NCBI GenBank assembly: GCA_012728875.1
Contig: JAAYEF010000031.1
Location: 1 to 64,000 of the forward strand
Direction: 5' to 3'
DNA length: 64,000 nt
From: Candidatus Cloacimonadota bacterium
Lineage (GTDB): Bacteria > Cloacimonadota > Cloacimonadia > Cloacimonadales > Cloacimonadaceae
The notes under the pieces are model-generated. The model saw only the letters and a list, made by a program, of their open reading frames with translations, had not been told where the DNA came from and did not search any database. Made by a program: the position numbers and the translations under genes. This document shows, piece by piece, positions 28,789 through 37,899 of this stretch. Position 1 is the stretch's first letter, and each line of letters opens with the position of its first letter.

Positions 28789-29166
28789 AATTTCTCCTCT
28801 ATAAAAAAACTTTTTTATTCTTAATCTAACACTCGAAACACACTCTAGGTTCAGCACCATATCCGTCAAGCTGAATCTTACAAATTAATTTGTTTTCTGC
28901 AAATATAATATATTTTTGAATTAGAATAGTTGCATGTAGTAAAATTCGTATAAGTCTGATTGTAAAAGCTATACAGCGGTATTCGCCTTAAAAACTGCGC
29001 TTGTGCTTCCACAATACAGAAATATGGCATAATTATATGATATACAAAGGGATGCATGAGCTGTGGCAAGATATCCACAATTCGGCTGAAAATTATTGAA
29101 AATCATGCTGTTTAGCCATGCAAAAGCCCCATATGCGTTCAATATTGGGTGGGTCAAGCCGGCCTC

Positions 29167-29218
29167 TCCCTTGAGCCCATCCTGAACACAACCCAAACAC
29201 TTCCGCAATGCCTCCCAA
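29167..29218 (+). repeat. Repeat family B, copy 1
   Basis: A 52-bp unit beginning TCCCTTGAGCCCATCCTGA and ending at ATGCCTCCCAA recurs at 44429-44480 with two mismatches. Both copies run into a G-rich GGGGAGG tract that could pair with the preceding CCTCCC. Confidence 0.8.
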
Positions 29219-29301
29219 GTTTTTTTGGGGAGGGATAGGGGAGGGACTGCGGAAGGATGCCTGCTCGGGCGCAGGGCGGGGCAGGGTGGATTTTGGGGGG
29301 A

Positions 29302-29332
29302 TAAAAAAACTCCCGGGTTTTGGAGCCCGGGA
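29302..29332 (-). terminator. Rho-independent terminator
   Basis: CTCCCGGG (29310-29317) pairs with CCCGGGAG (29325-29332), and the hairpin is followed by seven T on the minus strand. It terminates the first C25 protease gene. Confidence 0.93.
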
Positions 29333-29359
29333 GCAGATATGTTTCGGCGGGATTGCCGA

Positions 29360-32300
29360 TTATTTGAGCATGATCATTTTCTGGGATTTGGTGTAGTCGC
29401 CCGCTTTCATGCGGTAGAGATAGACGCCGCTGCCCAGGTTCATGCCATGGTTGTCCAGTCCGTCAAAGACGGCGATGTGGTTTCCGGCGGCTTTGGCTTC
29501 GTTCACCAAAGTGCGGACCAGCTGTCCTTTCAGGTTGTAGATGCCGATTTCCACTTTGCCGCTTTCCTTGAGGCTGTAGGCAATGGTGGTGCTGGGGTTG
29601 AAGGGGTTGGGATAGTTGCCCTTAAGCTGGGTGATCACGGGGCTGATCTCATCCTCGTTTGCCAGGGGCTGTCCATATCCGCTGAGTTCAACGATCAGTT
29701 CGGGGTTTTGGGGATCGTCGGTCTCGATCTGCATTTCAGCGTTGTAGAGCACGGCGTCCACGGGCTTGAAGCACAGGTTCACGGTGAGATAGCTTTCGGG
29801 CTGGATCACCACGTAGATGAAGTTTGAGGGGGAGCCGTTGCCCTGGGAAATCTTGAAGGGGGGTGCCACGGACACCGAGCCGATGAGCACGGCGTCGCCG
29901 GAGTTTGTGATGGTGAAGGGCAAAATGGAGCTTTCGCCGATGAGAACTTCACCAAAGTCCAGGCTTTCAGCCTGCAGAGAGATGATGGGTGCGCCAGCCA
30001 CGCCACCGCTGGAGGGGAACACAATTTCGTCGATCCAGGCGCAGTCGCTGCCTGCGGAGACGCCGGTGTCTTTCACGTATTCCCATTTGTAGGTGTGGGT
30101 GCCTGCGGAAACGTTGTAAACCTGTTGGTTCCAGGTGTCCGAGGTTCCCGACCACTGGTTTTTGAGCTGGCCGTCGATGTAGAATTTCAGCAGGTCGTAG
30201 TTCTGTTCGCTGGAAACCTTTTTCCAGAAGGAGACGGTTCCATCCTGCGGGCTATCCAGGGTCACGCTCATGGAGGTGCTTTGGCTGTGGGTGATGGCGG
30301 CGCTGCGTGCGGCGTTGCTGCCGTCATAGCTCTGTTCGGGGTCGATGGTCCAGTTTCCGCCGGTGAAGTTCCAGCTGAACCCGGCGAAGTTTGTTTCAAA
30401 GCCTTCCATCAGCAGCCCCAGGGTGAGGCTGTAGGATTTGTGGGAGCTGTATTCCCCGCTGAAAAGCATGGTGCTCATGTCGATCACGGAGCCGCTGGGA
30501 ATCTGCGAGCTGAAGGTGACAAAATATTCCACTTCGCCGCTTCCATTGGGCGGGATGGCCACAAAGTCCGTCACGATCGGTTCGGAGACGTTGCGGGCGC
30601 CGTTGATCACGAGGGCGGTGCCGATGTCGTTGGCTTGGGCGTGTCCGGTGTTTGTGAAGGGGATTTTCAGGGTCACGCTTTCGCCGGGATCGACCATGCC
30701 GTTGTTGTTTCCCAAAAAGTCTTGCACGATCACGCTGCCCCAGGTGAAGGCGGGGGCGTTCAGAGTGATTCTGCGTGTGGCTTCATAGGTTTCACCGGCG
30801 GCGGTGGCAACTATGGTGATCTCTGCCACATGCTGGTCGGGAACGTTGTTTGCCACCTGGACATTGATGCCGGTGGCGGTTTGGGCGTTGGCTCCGGGCA
30901 GGATGTCCTGCATGGTTTCGGCGCTGCCCAAAACGGTGAGATAGGGGTCCTGGGTCTGAACCATCACCTGAACCTGGGTGGCGGGGTCGGAACCCACGTT
31001 TTCCAGCTGCACATGCAGGGTGATGATTTCGCCAAATTCGGGGATGTTGTTGTTGCCGTCGCTCACGTTCATGCCGGTGACCACCAGGTAGGGACCATCA
31101 GCGGGCAGAACCTGAATGATGGCGCGGTGGGTTTCTTTGTTGAAGGCGGTGATGGTGAGAGTGAGATCCATCGGCTGAGCCGGAAGCTCCACAAGGTTCA
31201 AAACCAAGATTCCGGAGGCGTCGGCAATGCCGGTGGCATAGAGGGTGTCGTCGGCAAAAAGGGTGACCCTGGCGCCGGGAGCGGCTTCCACCATGAAGGT
31301 GCTCATGCCCATCAGCAGGACGGGACTGTAGTCCACAGCCATGGCTTCGGGGTCTTTGCTGCGCACCATCAGGGAGGCGTCGCCAAAGATATGCCAGTTT
31401 TTATATTCGGAAGCACCGTTGGCGCCATAAACTTCGATCATGCGGGAGGAGCCGTTGTAATAGAGCCCGCCCAGGGTTTTCTTTGATTCGGCGGTGAGCA
31501 GATCCACGGTTTCATCCTGCGCACGCATGGGGGGAGCCCAGCTTTGGTTCACGCTGCTGGCATAGATGCCGATGGCTCCGGTGGGTGCGCCGGTGGCGCT
31601 GTTTTTCGCTCTCATCCAGGCTTCGGCAAAGCAGGTGCGGCTCACAAAGTTTCCGTTCACACAGGCAACGCTGTTGATGAAGGGAAGCTTATAGTCGTTT
31701 GTGAGCGCATTGATGTGGGTGTTGCTGAAGCCGGTGGTGCCCCAGGAGGTGTCCGAACCGTGGCCCACGTAGTTCACAAAGCCGCGGCCGGCGTTGATGT
31801 TTGTGCTCACCATGGCAGCGGTGGCACCCTGGGCTTGATAAACCTGGTCCACGCTGGAATAGCCGTAGTTCAGCAGGTTGGTGCGGATGAGCTCCATGTG
31901 CTGCTGATCGCTTTCGCCGTTGTCGCCCTGGCCGCCGCCACCTTCGTTGGAGGCGATGCCCATGCCTTTTTGAACCCAGTCGTCACCGCTTTGGATGTCG
32001 CGCTCATAGTAGATGGAGCGCTGAACCTGGGTTTCCATCTGGTCCACGGTTTCGGCTGAAAAGCGTCCCACATAGATGTCGGGATAGTTGTCGTTGCCCG
32101 CCAAAAGTGCGAAGGAGGGGTCGCTGCCGCCGCCGCCGGAGCTGAGTGATGGCACCTGCGGGGCGTCGCCAAAGATCTGCACGAACATGAGTCCGTCGTT
32201 CAGGTCATATTGGCTTTGGACGTAGGTTTTGATCTGGTTTGCGGTGGGTCCGGCAACGTTGACGTCAACGATGTCAACCTGGTAGCCGTTTTCACGTTTC

Positions 32301-33058
32301 CACTGCACCCAGGGCTGAATCACGGTGTCGAACATGGAATGTTTGATCGCCAAAATGCGGCCTTGCTCGCCCAGGGAGGGGTATTTCTCCTCTCTGAAAT
32401 TCAGGAACAGATTGGCATAGATGTCTTCAAACTCCGCCGCATGGGCGGTTTTTGCCACGGGCAGGGAGTTGGTGAGATCGGTGCCGTTGGCTTCCAGCGC
32501 CACCTTCATGTGGGTGTAGATCCTCAGGGTTTGAGTTTCGGGGAAATACATGAAGGGCTGGAAGTGGACGGTGATGCCGCGGTAGTCCCTCAAAATGAAG
32601 GGCTCGGAAAGCTGGGTGTGCTTGGCAGGCCAGGGCTGGGCGCCTTGGTAAACGCTGCCAAAGGCATAGGGAACGCTGGCGGGATCGATGTCGCGGGTGA
32701 GGTTGCCCTTGGAGGGCGCCACCGCCAGGCTGATCTCCTGATATTGGCTTTCCAGGATGCTCAGCTCCATGTGGGCTGTGTTTGGAATGATGACGCTGCG
32801 CGCGAGGATGGGCACCTGAGGATGGCCTTCATCCAGCGTGATGCCTTCTTTTTTCAGACTGAGTTCGTGCCAGGTTTCGCCGTCTATTTGAACCGGCTGG
32901 GCATCAAAATGCCCCAGGCTGAGTTCCAAAACCATGCGCTGGGGAAGGCTTTCCACCAGCCTGATTTCGTTCGGCTGGCTTCCCAGCGTGATTTGGGCTG
33001 CGTTCAGCGCAAAGGTGAGCGCCAAGAGCAGGCTTATGAACAGAAACGCACGTTTCAT
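29360..33058 (-). CDS. Gingipain-like C25 cysteine protease with T9SS sorting domain (first)
   Basis: A 1232-residue exported protease. The signal peptide ends near residue 20; a C25-type propeptide (about 21-225) precedes the catalytic domain (about 240-620). The catalytic pair is H433 in NYVGHGSDTSW and C466 in NSVACVNGNF, 33 residues apart, the same spacing as H211/C244 in gingipain RgpB. Upstream YPDIYVGRFSA is also typical. Next come CARDB/Ig-like domains, a cleaved-adhesin jelly-roll with SDCAWIDEIVFP (about 880-1010), an ASH-like domain and a sorting domain (NYPNPFNP, ending KMIMLK). The family cleaves extracellular proteins; P1 specificity (Arg, Lys or other) cannot be read here. GGAGGA precedes the ATG. 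It is a tandem paralogue of the next gene. Confidence 0.93.
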   Translation of the reverse strand: MKRAFLFISLLLALTFALNAAQITLGSQPNEIRLVESLPQRMVLELSLGHFDAQPVQIDGETWHELSLKKEGITLDEGHPQVPILARSVIIPNTAHMELSILESQYQEISLAVAPSKGNLTRDIDPASVPYAFGSVYQGAQPWPAKHTQLSEPFILRDYRGITVHFQPFMYFPETQTLRIYTHMKVALEANGTDLTNSLPVAKTAHAAEFEDIYANLFLNFREEKYPSLGEQGRILAIKHSMFDTVIQPWVQWKRENGYQVDIVDVNVAGPTANQIKTYVQSQYDLNDGLMFVQIFGDAPQVPSLSSGGGGSDPSFALLAGNDNYPDIYVGRFSAETVDQMETQVQRSIYYERDIQSGDDWVQKGMGIASNEGGGGQGDNGESDQQHMELIRTNLLNYGYSSVDQVYQAQGATAAMVSTNINAGRGFVNYVGHGSDTSWGTTGFSNTHINALTNDYKLPFINSVACVNGNFVSRTCFAEAWMRAKNSATGAPTGAIGIYASSVNQSWAPPMRAQDETVDLLTAESKKTLGGLYYNGSSRMIEVYGANGASEYKNWHIFGDASLMVRSKDPEAMAVDYSPVLLMGMSTFMVEAAPGARVTLFADDTLYATGIADASGILVLNLVELPAQPMDLTLTITAFNKETHRAIIQVLPADGPYLVVTGMNVSDGNNNIPEFGEIITLHVQLENVGSDPATQVQVMVQTQDPYLTVLGSAETMQDILPGANAQTATGINVQVANNVPDQHVAEITIVATAAGETYEATRRITLNAPAFTWGSVIVQDFLGNNNGMVDPGESVTLKIPFTNTGHAQANDIGTALVINGARNVSEPIVTDFVAIPPNGSGEVEYFVTFSSQIPSGSVIDMSTMLFSGEYSSHKSYSLTLGLLMEGFETNFAGFSWNFTGGNWTIDPEQSYDGSNAARSAAITHSQSTSMSVTLDSPQDGTVSFWKKVSSEQNYDLLKFYIDGQLKNQWSGTSDTWNQQVYNVSAGTHTYKWEYVKDTGVSAGSDCAWIDEIVFPSSGGVAGAPIISLQAESLDFGEVLIGESSILPFTITNSGDAVLIGSVSVAPPFKISQGNGSPSNFIYVVIQPESYLTVNLCFKPVDAVLYNAEMQIETDDPQNPELIVELSGYGQPLANEDEISPVITQLKGNYPNPFNPSTTIAYSLKESGKVEIGIYNLKGQLVRTLVNEAKAAGNHIAVFDGLDNHGMNLGSGVYLYRMKAGDYTKSQKMIMLK

Positions 33059-33145
33059 TATGGGTCCTCCATTCTGTCGGGGCTTGCCCGCAGTGGTTTG
33101 ATATTCAATGTTTTTTAGAATAATTTAAGGCATTTTCCTTTCATG

Positions 33146-33187
33146 CCAAAAAGGAAGCGGGAGGCGCCGCTGAGGACAGCTCCCGCT
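33146..33187 (-). terminator. Probable rho-independent terminator
   Basis: AGCGGGAG (33156-33163) pairs with CTCCCGCT (33180-33187) around a 16-nt loop, followed on the minus strand by a T-rich CCTTTTTGG. It is weaker than the others in the block but correctly placed after the second C25 gene. Confidence 0.65.
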
Positions 33188-33197
33188 GGATTTCAAT

Positions 33198-36100
33198 TTA
33201 TTTCATCAACATCATTTTCAGGGTTTGGGAGTAGCCGGCGCTTTCCATGCGATAGAGGTAGATACCGCTGGAAACGCTGCGTCCGGCGTCGTCTTTGCCG
33301 TTCCAAACCGCGTGGTGCCTGCCTGCGGGAAGCTTGGCGTCCACCAGGGTGCGCACCAGCTGTCCCTTCACGTTGTAGATGGCAAGGCGCACGTTTGCGC
33401 TTTCCTTCACGGCGAAGGCGATGGTGGTTTCGGGGTTGAAGGGGTTGGGATAGTTTCCTTCCAGCGCGGTGGCAAGAGGGATCAGCCCTTCATCCTGGTT
33501 CGGGGAGCCGGTGTTCACATGCACGGGGATGGTCACGGCGGGGGTGGCTTCGTCGTTTGAGGTGATGATGATCTCGCTGGAGAAGACCTGGGGCGGGTTT
33601 GGCACGGTGTAGTGCAGGGTGTAGGTGTTTCCTTCGCCCACTGCCACGCTGTAGGTGCTGCTGTTTGCCACGGGGGTGCCGTTGTGGAAAAGCTGCATCT
33701 GGGCGGGGAAGGAAATGCTTCCGCTCAAGGGGATGGTGCCCAGGTTGTTCACCACAAAGTCTGCACTGATCTCAGCGTTTGCGGTCACGTTTGAGAATAT
33801 GATCTCTTCCTGGGGCACAAAGACCATGGCGATGTCGCCACTGCCGGAAAGCGGGAACACGATGTCGTCGATCCAGGCGCAGTCGCTGCCGCTGCTCATG
33901 GAGTAGTCCTTTGTGTAGCTCCATTTGAAGGTGTGGGGACCGGTTTCAACGTTGTAGCTGAACTGCTGCCATTCTTTGGTTCCGCTCCACGAGCCCATCT
34001 CCACGCCGTCGATGCTGAAGCGGAGCCAGTCGTAGTTGTTTTCGGAGGAAACCTTGCGCCAGAAGCTGATGCTGCCGGGGGCGCCCACGTTCATGGTGAC
34101 GCTGAGGTCGGTGTTTGTATTGTGTGCAATGGCACCGCTTTTTGCGCTGAAAATGCCGGTGTGCACGTTTGAGGGGGAGTTTTCAATGGTCCAGGGCACG
34201 GGGGAGTTGTTCACCCAGCTTTGGGCACTGAAATCTCCGGATTCAAAGCTGTCGCCAACCATTCCGATGGGCAAAACCACACAGAAGTTCAGGTTTTGCG
34301 CGCCGGCAGCCAGGGAAAGTCCCACGGGGATGATGTCGCCATCGGCAAGATCGGCCCCCAGGGAAACTGTGAAGGTGACCGGGATGGTGACCCCCACGCC
34401 CAGCGAGGGCAGGATGAAGCCGTTGGTGTTCAGGATGATGCCGGGGTGCTGCGCCATGATGGTGAGGCTGCCGCTTTCGGCTGCCATGTGGCCGTTGTTG
34501 GTGAGGTTCAGGGTGATGGAAACGTCTTCACCGGGCTGGAGGAAGCCGTCGCCGTTGGTGTCGATCATGGTCAGGTTTCCAAATGCCAGCTCGGGAGCGT
34601 TCACGATGAGGCTGCGGGTGCTGACCCACTGGTTTGTGCCGTCGGTGACGGTGATGTCGAAAAACACCTTTTCCTGGTCGGGGATGTTCAGATGGAAGAG
34701 GACGTTGAAAACCTGGGTCATGGTGAGCTGGCTTTCGGCTGGGATGTCGGGAAGCCCGGCAGAGCCTTCCAAAATGCTCACATAGGGGTTGTCGGTGGTG
34801 ATGGTGGCGCTGAGGTTTGTGGCGTTTTGGATGCCAACGTTGTTGAAGGTGAGAGACATCATGATGGTCTCACCCGCTTCGGCGATGCCGTTTTGGTTCG
34901 GGTCCACCACGGTGATGGGGCTCACGGTCACATAGGGGCCAACGTTTGGAATCACGGGGATGTCCACGATCACCGGCTTTCTGAGGCTGCGGGTCAAAAC
35001 GAGCCTTGCGGTGCCGGGCTCGGAGAAGGGGGTGAAATCCAGGCTCAAAAGCCCGCTGGCGTCGGTGAGGCCAACGCCGTGGAGTTCACCGTCCATGCTG
35101 ATCGCCACATAGGTGTAGGGGTCGGCGATCACTTCGAGGCTGCCCAAGCCCATGAACAGGGTTTGGGGCGCCAGGAAGCTGTTTTCCTGCGGGATGCCCA
35201 GCCAGGGGATGAGGCTGGGGTCGCCCATGATGGAATAGATTTCCCAATACATGTTTGCGCGGGTGCTGCCGGATTGGACCACAGCCATGTTTGCCATGAA
35301 GACCATGGAGGCGATGTTGCTGCCCCAGTCTTCAAAGGGCTCATTGTGTTCGTGGAACATGGCGTCGTAGGCGCCGCTGCGTCCGGAAACGAAGGGTGAG
35401 CCGGTTCCCACGATGGGTGGCTTCCAGCCCACTGCCCACCAGTAGTCTTCATCCCAATAGGTGCTGTTTGTGCCGCCAACATAGACCACGGCGCCCTTGT
35501 TTTCGGCGCGCAGCCAGGCTTCGGCAAAGCAGGTGCCGGTGTTGAAAGCGCTGGTGAGGCAGCAGTTTCCAACCACCACGGGGAATTTGTTTGTATTCTG
35601 TAAGCTATTGATATTGTTGATGGTAAAGCTGGGGTCTGCCCAGGAGGTTTCGCTGCCGTGGGCGGTGTAGTTCACATAGCCGACGCCGTTGGAAACGTTT
35701 TGGACGATGGCGCTGGCGGAGGAACCGGAAGCGGGGTAAAGGTATGTGTGGGAGTCGATTCCGTGGGTGGTGTTGAAATAGTTTCCGGTGCTGTAGTTGA
35801 TGGCGCCATTGGCGTGGGTGTTCGACCAATAGCTGTCCACACCGGCAATCATCACCACTTCCTGCAGATAGCTGTCATCGGGCATGGCATACTTTTCATA
35901 CATCAGGGTCTTGTTTACCTGGTTCGTCACTTCCGCGGGGGTGGTGGCGGAAAAGCGGCCGAAATACATTTCCGGGAGGTAGTCTGAACCCTGCAGGCGC
36001 ACGTAGGTGAGGTCGGTGACGTGGCTGGCGGTGTTGCCTTGGTTTGAGGGAATCTGAGCCACGTCGCCCACGATCATCAGATATGAAGGTGCGGGGTTGC

Positions 36101-36995
36101 TCACGGTGGCGTCGTTCCAGATAGCCTGGAGGTAGCCCTTGATGGAGCTTGCCGTGGTTCCGGTGTCGTTTGTGCTTGCCAGGATCACGTTGAAGCCTTC
36201 CTGCTGTTTCCACTGGATGAAGGGCTCAAGCGCGGGGATGAAGTTTGGCGGGGTGATGATCAGATAGCCCATCGGATGGCGGTTCAGGGAAGCCCGGTTG
36301 ATGTCGGGGTTCAGCAGAACGCTGCGCAGAGGGGCTTCAAAAGCGGGGGAAAAGGTCTTGGCACGCAGTTCCTGAGTGGCGATGTGGTCCGGATTGATGA
36401 ACTGCACTTCCACTTCGGCGCTGTAGATCACTTCCATCCTGCCCTGGGCGGGGTTGTAGCGGATGGGCACAAAGTCCAGGGCGAAAAGACGGTAGCCGCG
36501 CATGTGACCCAGTTCGGTGACTGCGATGGCGGGATCGTCTGTCCAGGAATTGCCACTGTAGAAACTGTGGTTCACCACAAAGGGCACTTTGGCAGGGTCT
36601 TCGCTTTTGGAAACCGATTCCTGCATGGGGATGATCGGCTTGTCCCAGCCCAGGTCGCTCAAAAGATAGCTTTCCTGCAAAGCGCTGGAAAACTCGGCCT
36701 TCACCTGCGCCCCCTCGGGAACGCTGATGATCTGCCTCAAGAGCGGAAGCGCGGGCAGGCCAGCCACATTTGTGGTGCTAAACTCTGGCACGCTGACCCG
36801 GGTGAAAACACCTTCCTTGGTCTGAACTTCTTCCAGGTCGAGCTTCTCTATGCTGTAGCGGACGGTGAGGCCTTCGCCGCCGTCGCGGATCAATTCAGCA
36901 CTTGTGGGATGGCTCCCAAGGGTGACTGAACTCACTGCCGCCGACAAAAATGCGGTCAGCGCAATGAGAACAGCCAGTAAAAAACTCTTTTTCAT
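33198..36995 (-). CDS. Gingipain-like C25 cysteine protease with T9SS sorting domain (second)
   Basis: A 1265-residue paralogue of the neighbouring C25 protease. The signal peptide is about 1-20 and a propeptide extends to about 225. The catalytic pair is H446 in NYTAHGSETSW and C479, the second Cys of GNCCLTSAF, again 33 residues apart. LPEMYFGRFSA is conserved. CARDB-like domains with GNGIAEAGE-type loops, a cleaved-adhesin jelly-roll (SDCAWIDDIVFP), an ASH-like domain and a sorting domain (NYPNPFNP, ending KMMLMK) follow. The region after the catalytic Cys differs from the first protease (WDEDYWWAVGW insert), suggesting different substrate preference. TAGGAG precedes the ATG. It is the first gene of the minus-strand block; 140 bp separate it from the first protease. 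Confidence 0.93.
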   Translation of the reverse strand: MKKSFLLAVLIALTAFLSAAVSSVTLGSHPTSAELIRDGGEGLTVRYSIEKLDLEEVQTKEGVFTRVSVPEFSTTNVAGLPALPLLRQIISVPEGAQVKAEFSSALQESYLLSDLGWDKPIIPMQESVSKSEDPAKVPFVVNHSFYSGNSWTDDPAIAVTELGHMRGYRLFALDFVPIRYNPAQGRMEVIYSAEVEVQFINPDHIATQELRAKTFSPAFEAPLRSVLLNPDINRASLNRHPMGYLIITPPNFIPALEPFIQWKQQEGFNVILASTNDTGTTASSIKGYLQAIWNDATVSNPAPSYLMIVGDVAQIPSNQGNTASHVTDLTYVRLQGSDYLPEMYFGRFSATTPAEVTNQVNKTLMYEKYAMPDDSYLQEVVMIAGVDSYWSNTHANGAINYSTGNYFNTTHGIDSHTYLYPASGSSASAIVQNVSNGVGYVNYTAHGSETSWADPSFTINNINSLQNTNKFPVVVGNCCLTSAFNTGTCFAEAWLRAENKGAVVYVGGTNSTYWDEDYWWAVGWKPPIVGTGSPFVSGRSGAYDAMFHEHNEPFEDWGSNIASMVFMANMAVVQSGSTRANMYWEIYSIMGDPSLIPWLGIPQENSFLAPQTLFMGLGSLEVIADPYTYVAISMDGELHGVGLTDASGLLSLDFTPFSEPGTARLVLTRSLRKPVIVDIPVIPNVGPYVTVSPITVVDPNQNGIAEAGETIMMSLTFNNVGIQNATNLSATITTDNPYVSILEGSAGLPDIPAESQLTMTQVFNVLFHLNIPDQEKVFFDITVTDGTNQWVSTRSLIVNAPELAFGNLTMIDTNGDGFLQPGEDVSITLNLTNNGHMAAESGSLTIMAQHPGIILNTNGFILPSLGVGVTIPVTFTVSLGADLADGDIIPVGLSLAAGAQNLNFCVVLPIGMVGDSFESGDFSAQSWVNNSPVPWTIENSPSNVHTGIFSAKSGAIAHNTNTDLSVTMNVGAPGSISFWRKVSSENNYDWLRFSIDGVEMGSWSGTKEWQQFSYNVETGPHTFKWSYTKDYSMSSGSDCAWIDDIVFPLSGSGDIAMVFVPQEEIIFSNVTANAEISADFVVNNLGTIPLSGSISFPAQMQLFHNGTPVANSSTYSVAVGEGNTYTLHYTVPNPPQVFSSEIIITSNDEATPAVTIPVHVNTGSPNQDEGLIPLATALEGNYPNPFNPETTIAFAVKESANVRLAIYNVKGQLVRTLVDAKLPAGRHHAVWNGKDDAGRSVSSGIYLYRMESAGYSQTLKMMLMK

Positions 36996-37899
36996 GTTGT
37001 CTCCTATCTATTTGTCTCGTTTTATCTATCTCTTTGTGAATTCAATATATATACTATATAATGCAAAAAGGATTCCCAAAACCGAATAATAATTTTGGGG
37101 GTCTGCAAATGCAGCAGCCATCGGCTTTCTCGGGCTTGCGCTCATCCCGGGACCTCCTTTTTGCTTTTGATGCGTCTTTAAAAACCTTCCATCATAAGAT
37201 AAAGGGGAAGAAAACAGACCCCAGTCAAGGATTATTTTGCGTTTTCGAGAGGAAAATGCAAAAAACCGGGATTATTTTCGATTCGGCAGCTGCTTTTTAT
37301 CAATTTCAATCAATTTCAATCAATTCACAGCCCCTTTTTGAGCCAAAAACAGCTCCAAAAATGTGATAACCCATTGCCATACAGTAACTTGACTTTTTGC
37401 CTGCTTTTATGACTTTAATCAATGTATCAATTCCACCCTCTTTCTCTCTCCCCCGCCCCGAAGGAAAGAGGTCGAGAAAAGGTTAATCAGCATAAGATAC
37501 TGTTATATATACATATATAGATATATATTATTACATAGTAATATATTTTTATATACTATATATCATATATATGAGATATTCAAGACACAGGGGTGCAGAG
37601 TCTTGAGCTTCTTTTTTGTCAAGAGTTCCCTGCTGCTTGCTTTCCTGCGGGGCTGCCGTATAAGCGGAATTGTTTAATTATTAACATTGATGGACGTTGT
37701 TCGAAGGATAACATCAATTCCTGCAAAGACTTATGATACATATATCCCCAAATAACGCTTTGTGAATTGATTGGAATTGATAAAACTGAACATGGGGAGT
37801 ATTCACCCTGACACAAATAAGCAGACACAAAGCCCCAAGCTCAAACCACAAAAAAAACGCCGGGCACAGCGACCGGCGTCTTCATTGGATATCAGGAGA
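36996..37899. other. AT-rich intergenic region with an interrupted inverted repeat
   Basis: About 900 bp without a convincing gene, between the second C25 gene and the M3 peptidase. It contains CAATTTCAAT in tandem at 37301-37320 running into CAATTCACA. The 19-bp segment 37311-37329 recurs inverted at 37761-37780 with one mismatch. Between them lies a TA-rich tract of about 70 bp (37508-37576) of near-uniform TATATA steps. The right end is the M3 terminator. The left end probably holds the promoter of the C25 gene (TATATAGTATATATATTGAA on the minus strand). Confidence 0.6.
37850..37879 (-). terminator. Rho-independent terminator
   Basis: ACGCCGG (37857-37863) pairs with CCGGCGT (37873-37879) and is followed by seven or eight T on the minus strand. 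It terminates the M3 peptidase gene. Confidence 0.9.

Larger units (their letters stand above)
28789..29359. other. Intergenic region with one copy of repeat family B
   Basis: 571 bp without a gene. The left end is the AT-rich leader/promoter area of the deiminase-like gene (28801-28960). Repeat family B lies at 29167-29218, followed by a CCTCCC...GGGAGG G-rich stretch. The terminator of the first C25 protease is at 29302-29332. Confidence 0.6.

Noticed and set aside
30095-31486. 463-codon plus-strand frame inside the first C25 protease
   Set aside because: Antisense to an intact catalytic protein; the product is Gly/Val/His rich without a ribosome site.
14251-36995. The secreted-protein island considered as carrying T9SS machinery
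   Set aside because: None of the proteins resembles SprA/Sov, PorV, GldK-N or PorU beyond the C25 fold; the two C25 enzymes carry sorting domains and propeptides of the gingipain type, so they read as cargo. PorU also belongs to C25, so a sortase role is not fully excluded.
37500-37580. AT-rich tract considered as a replication origin
   Set aside because: I saw no cluster of DnaA boxes and no dnaA, dnaN or gidA neighbours; dnaE nearby is not an origin marker.
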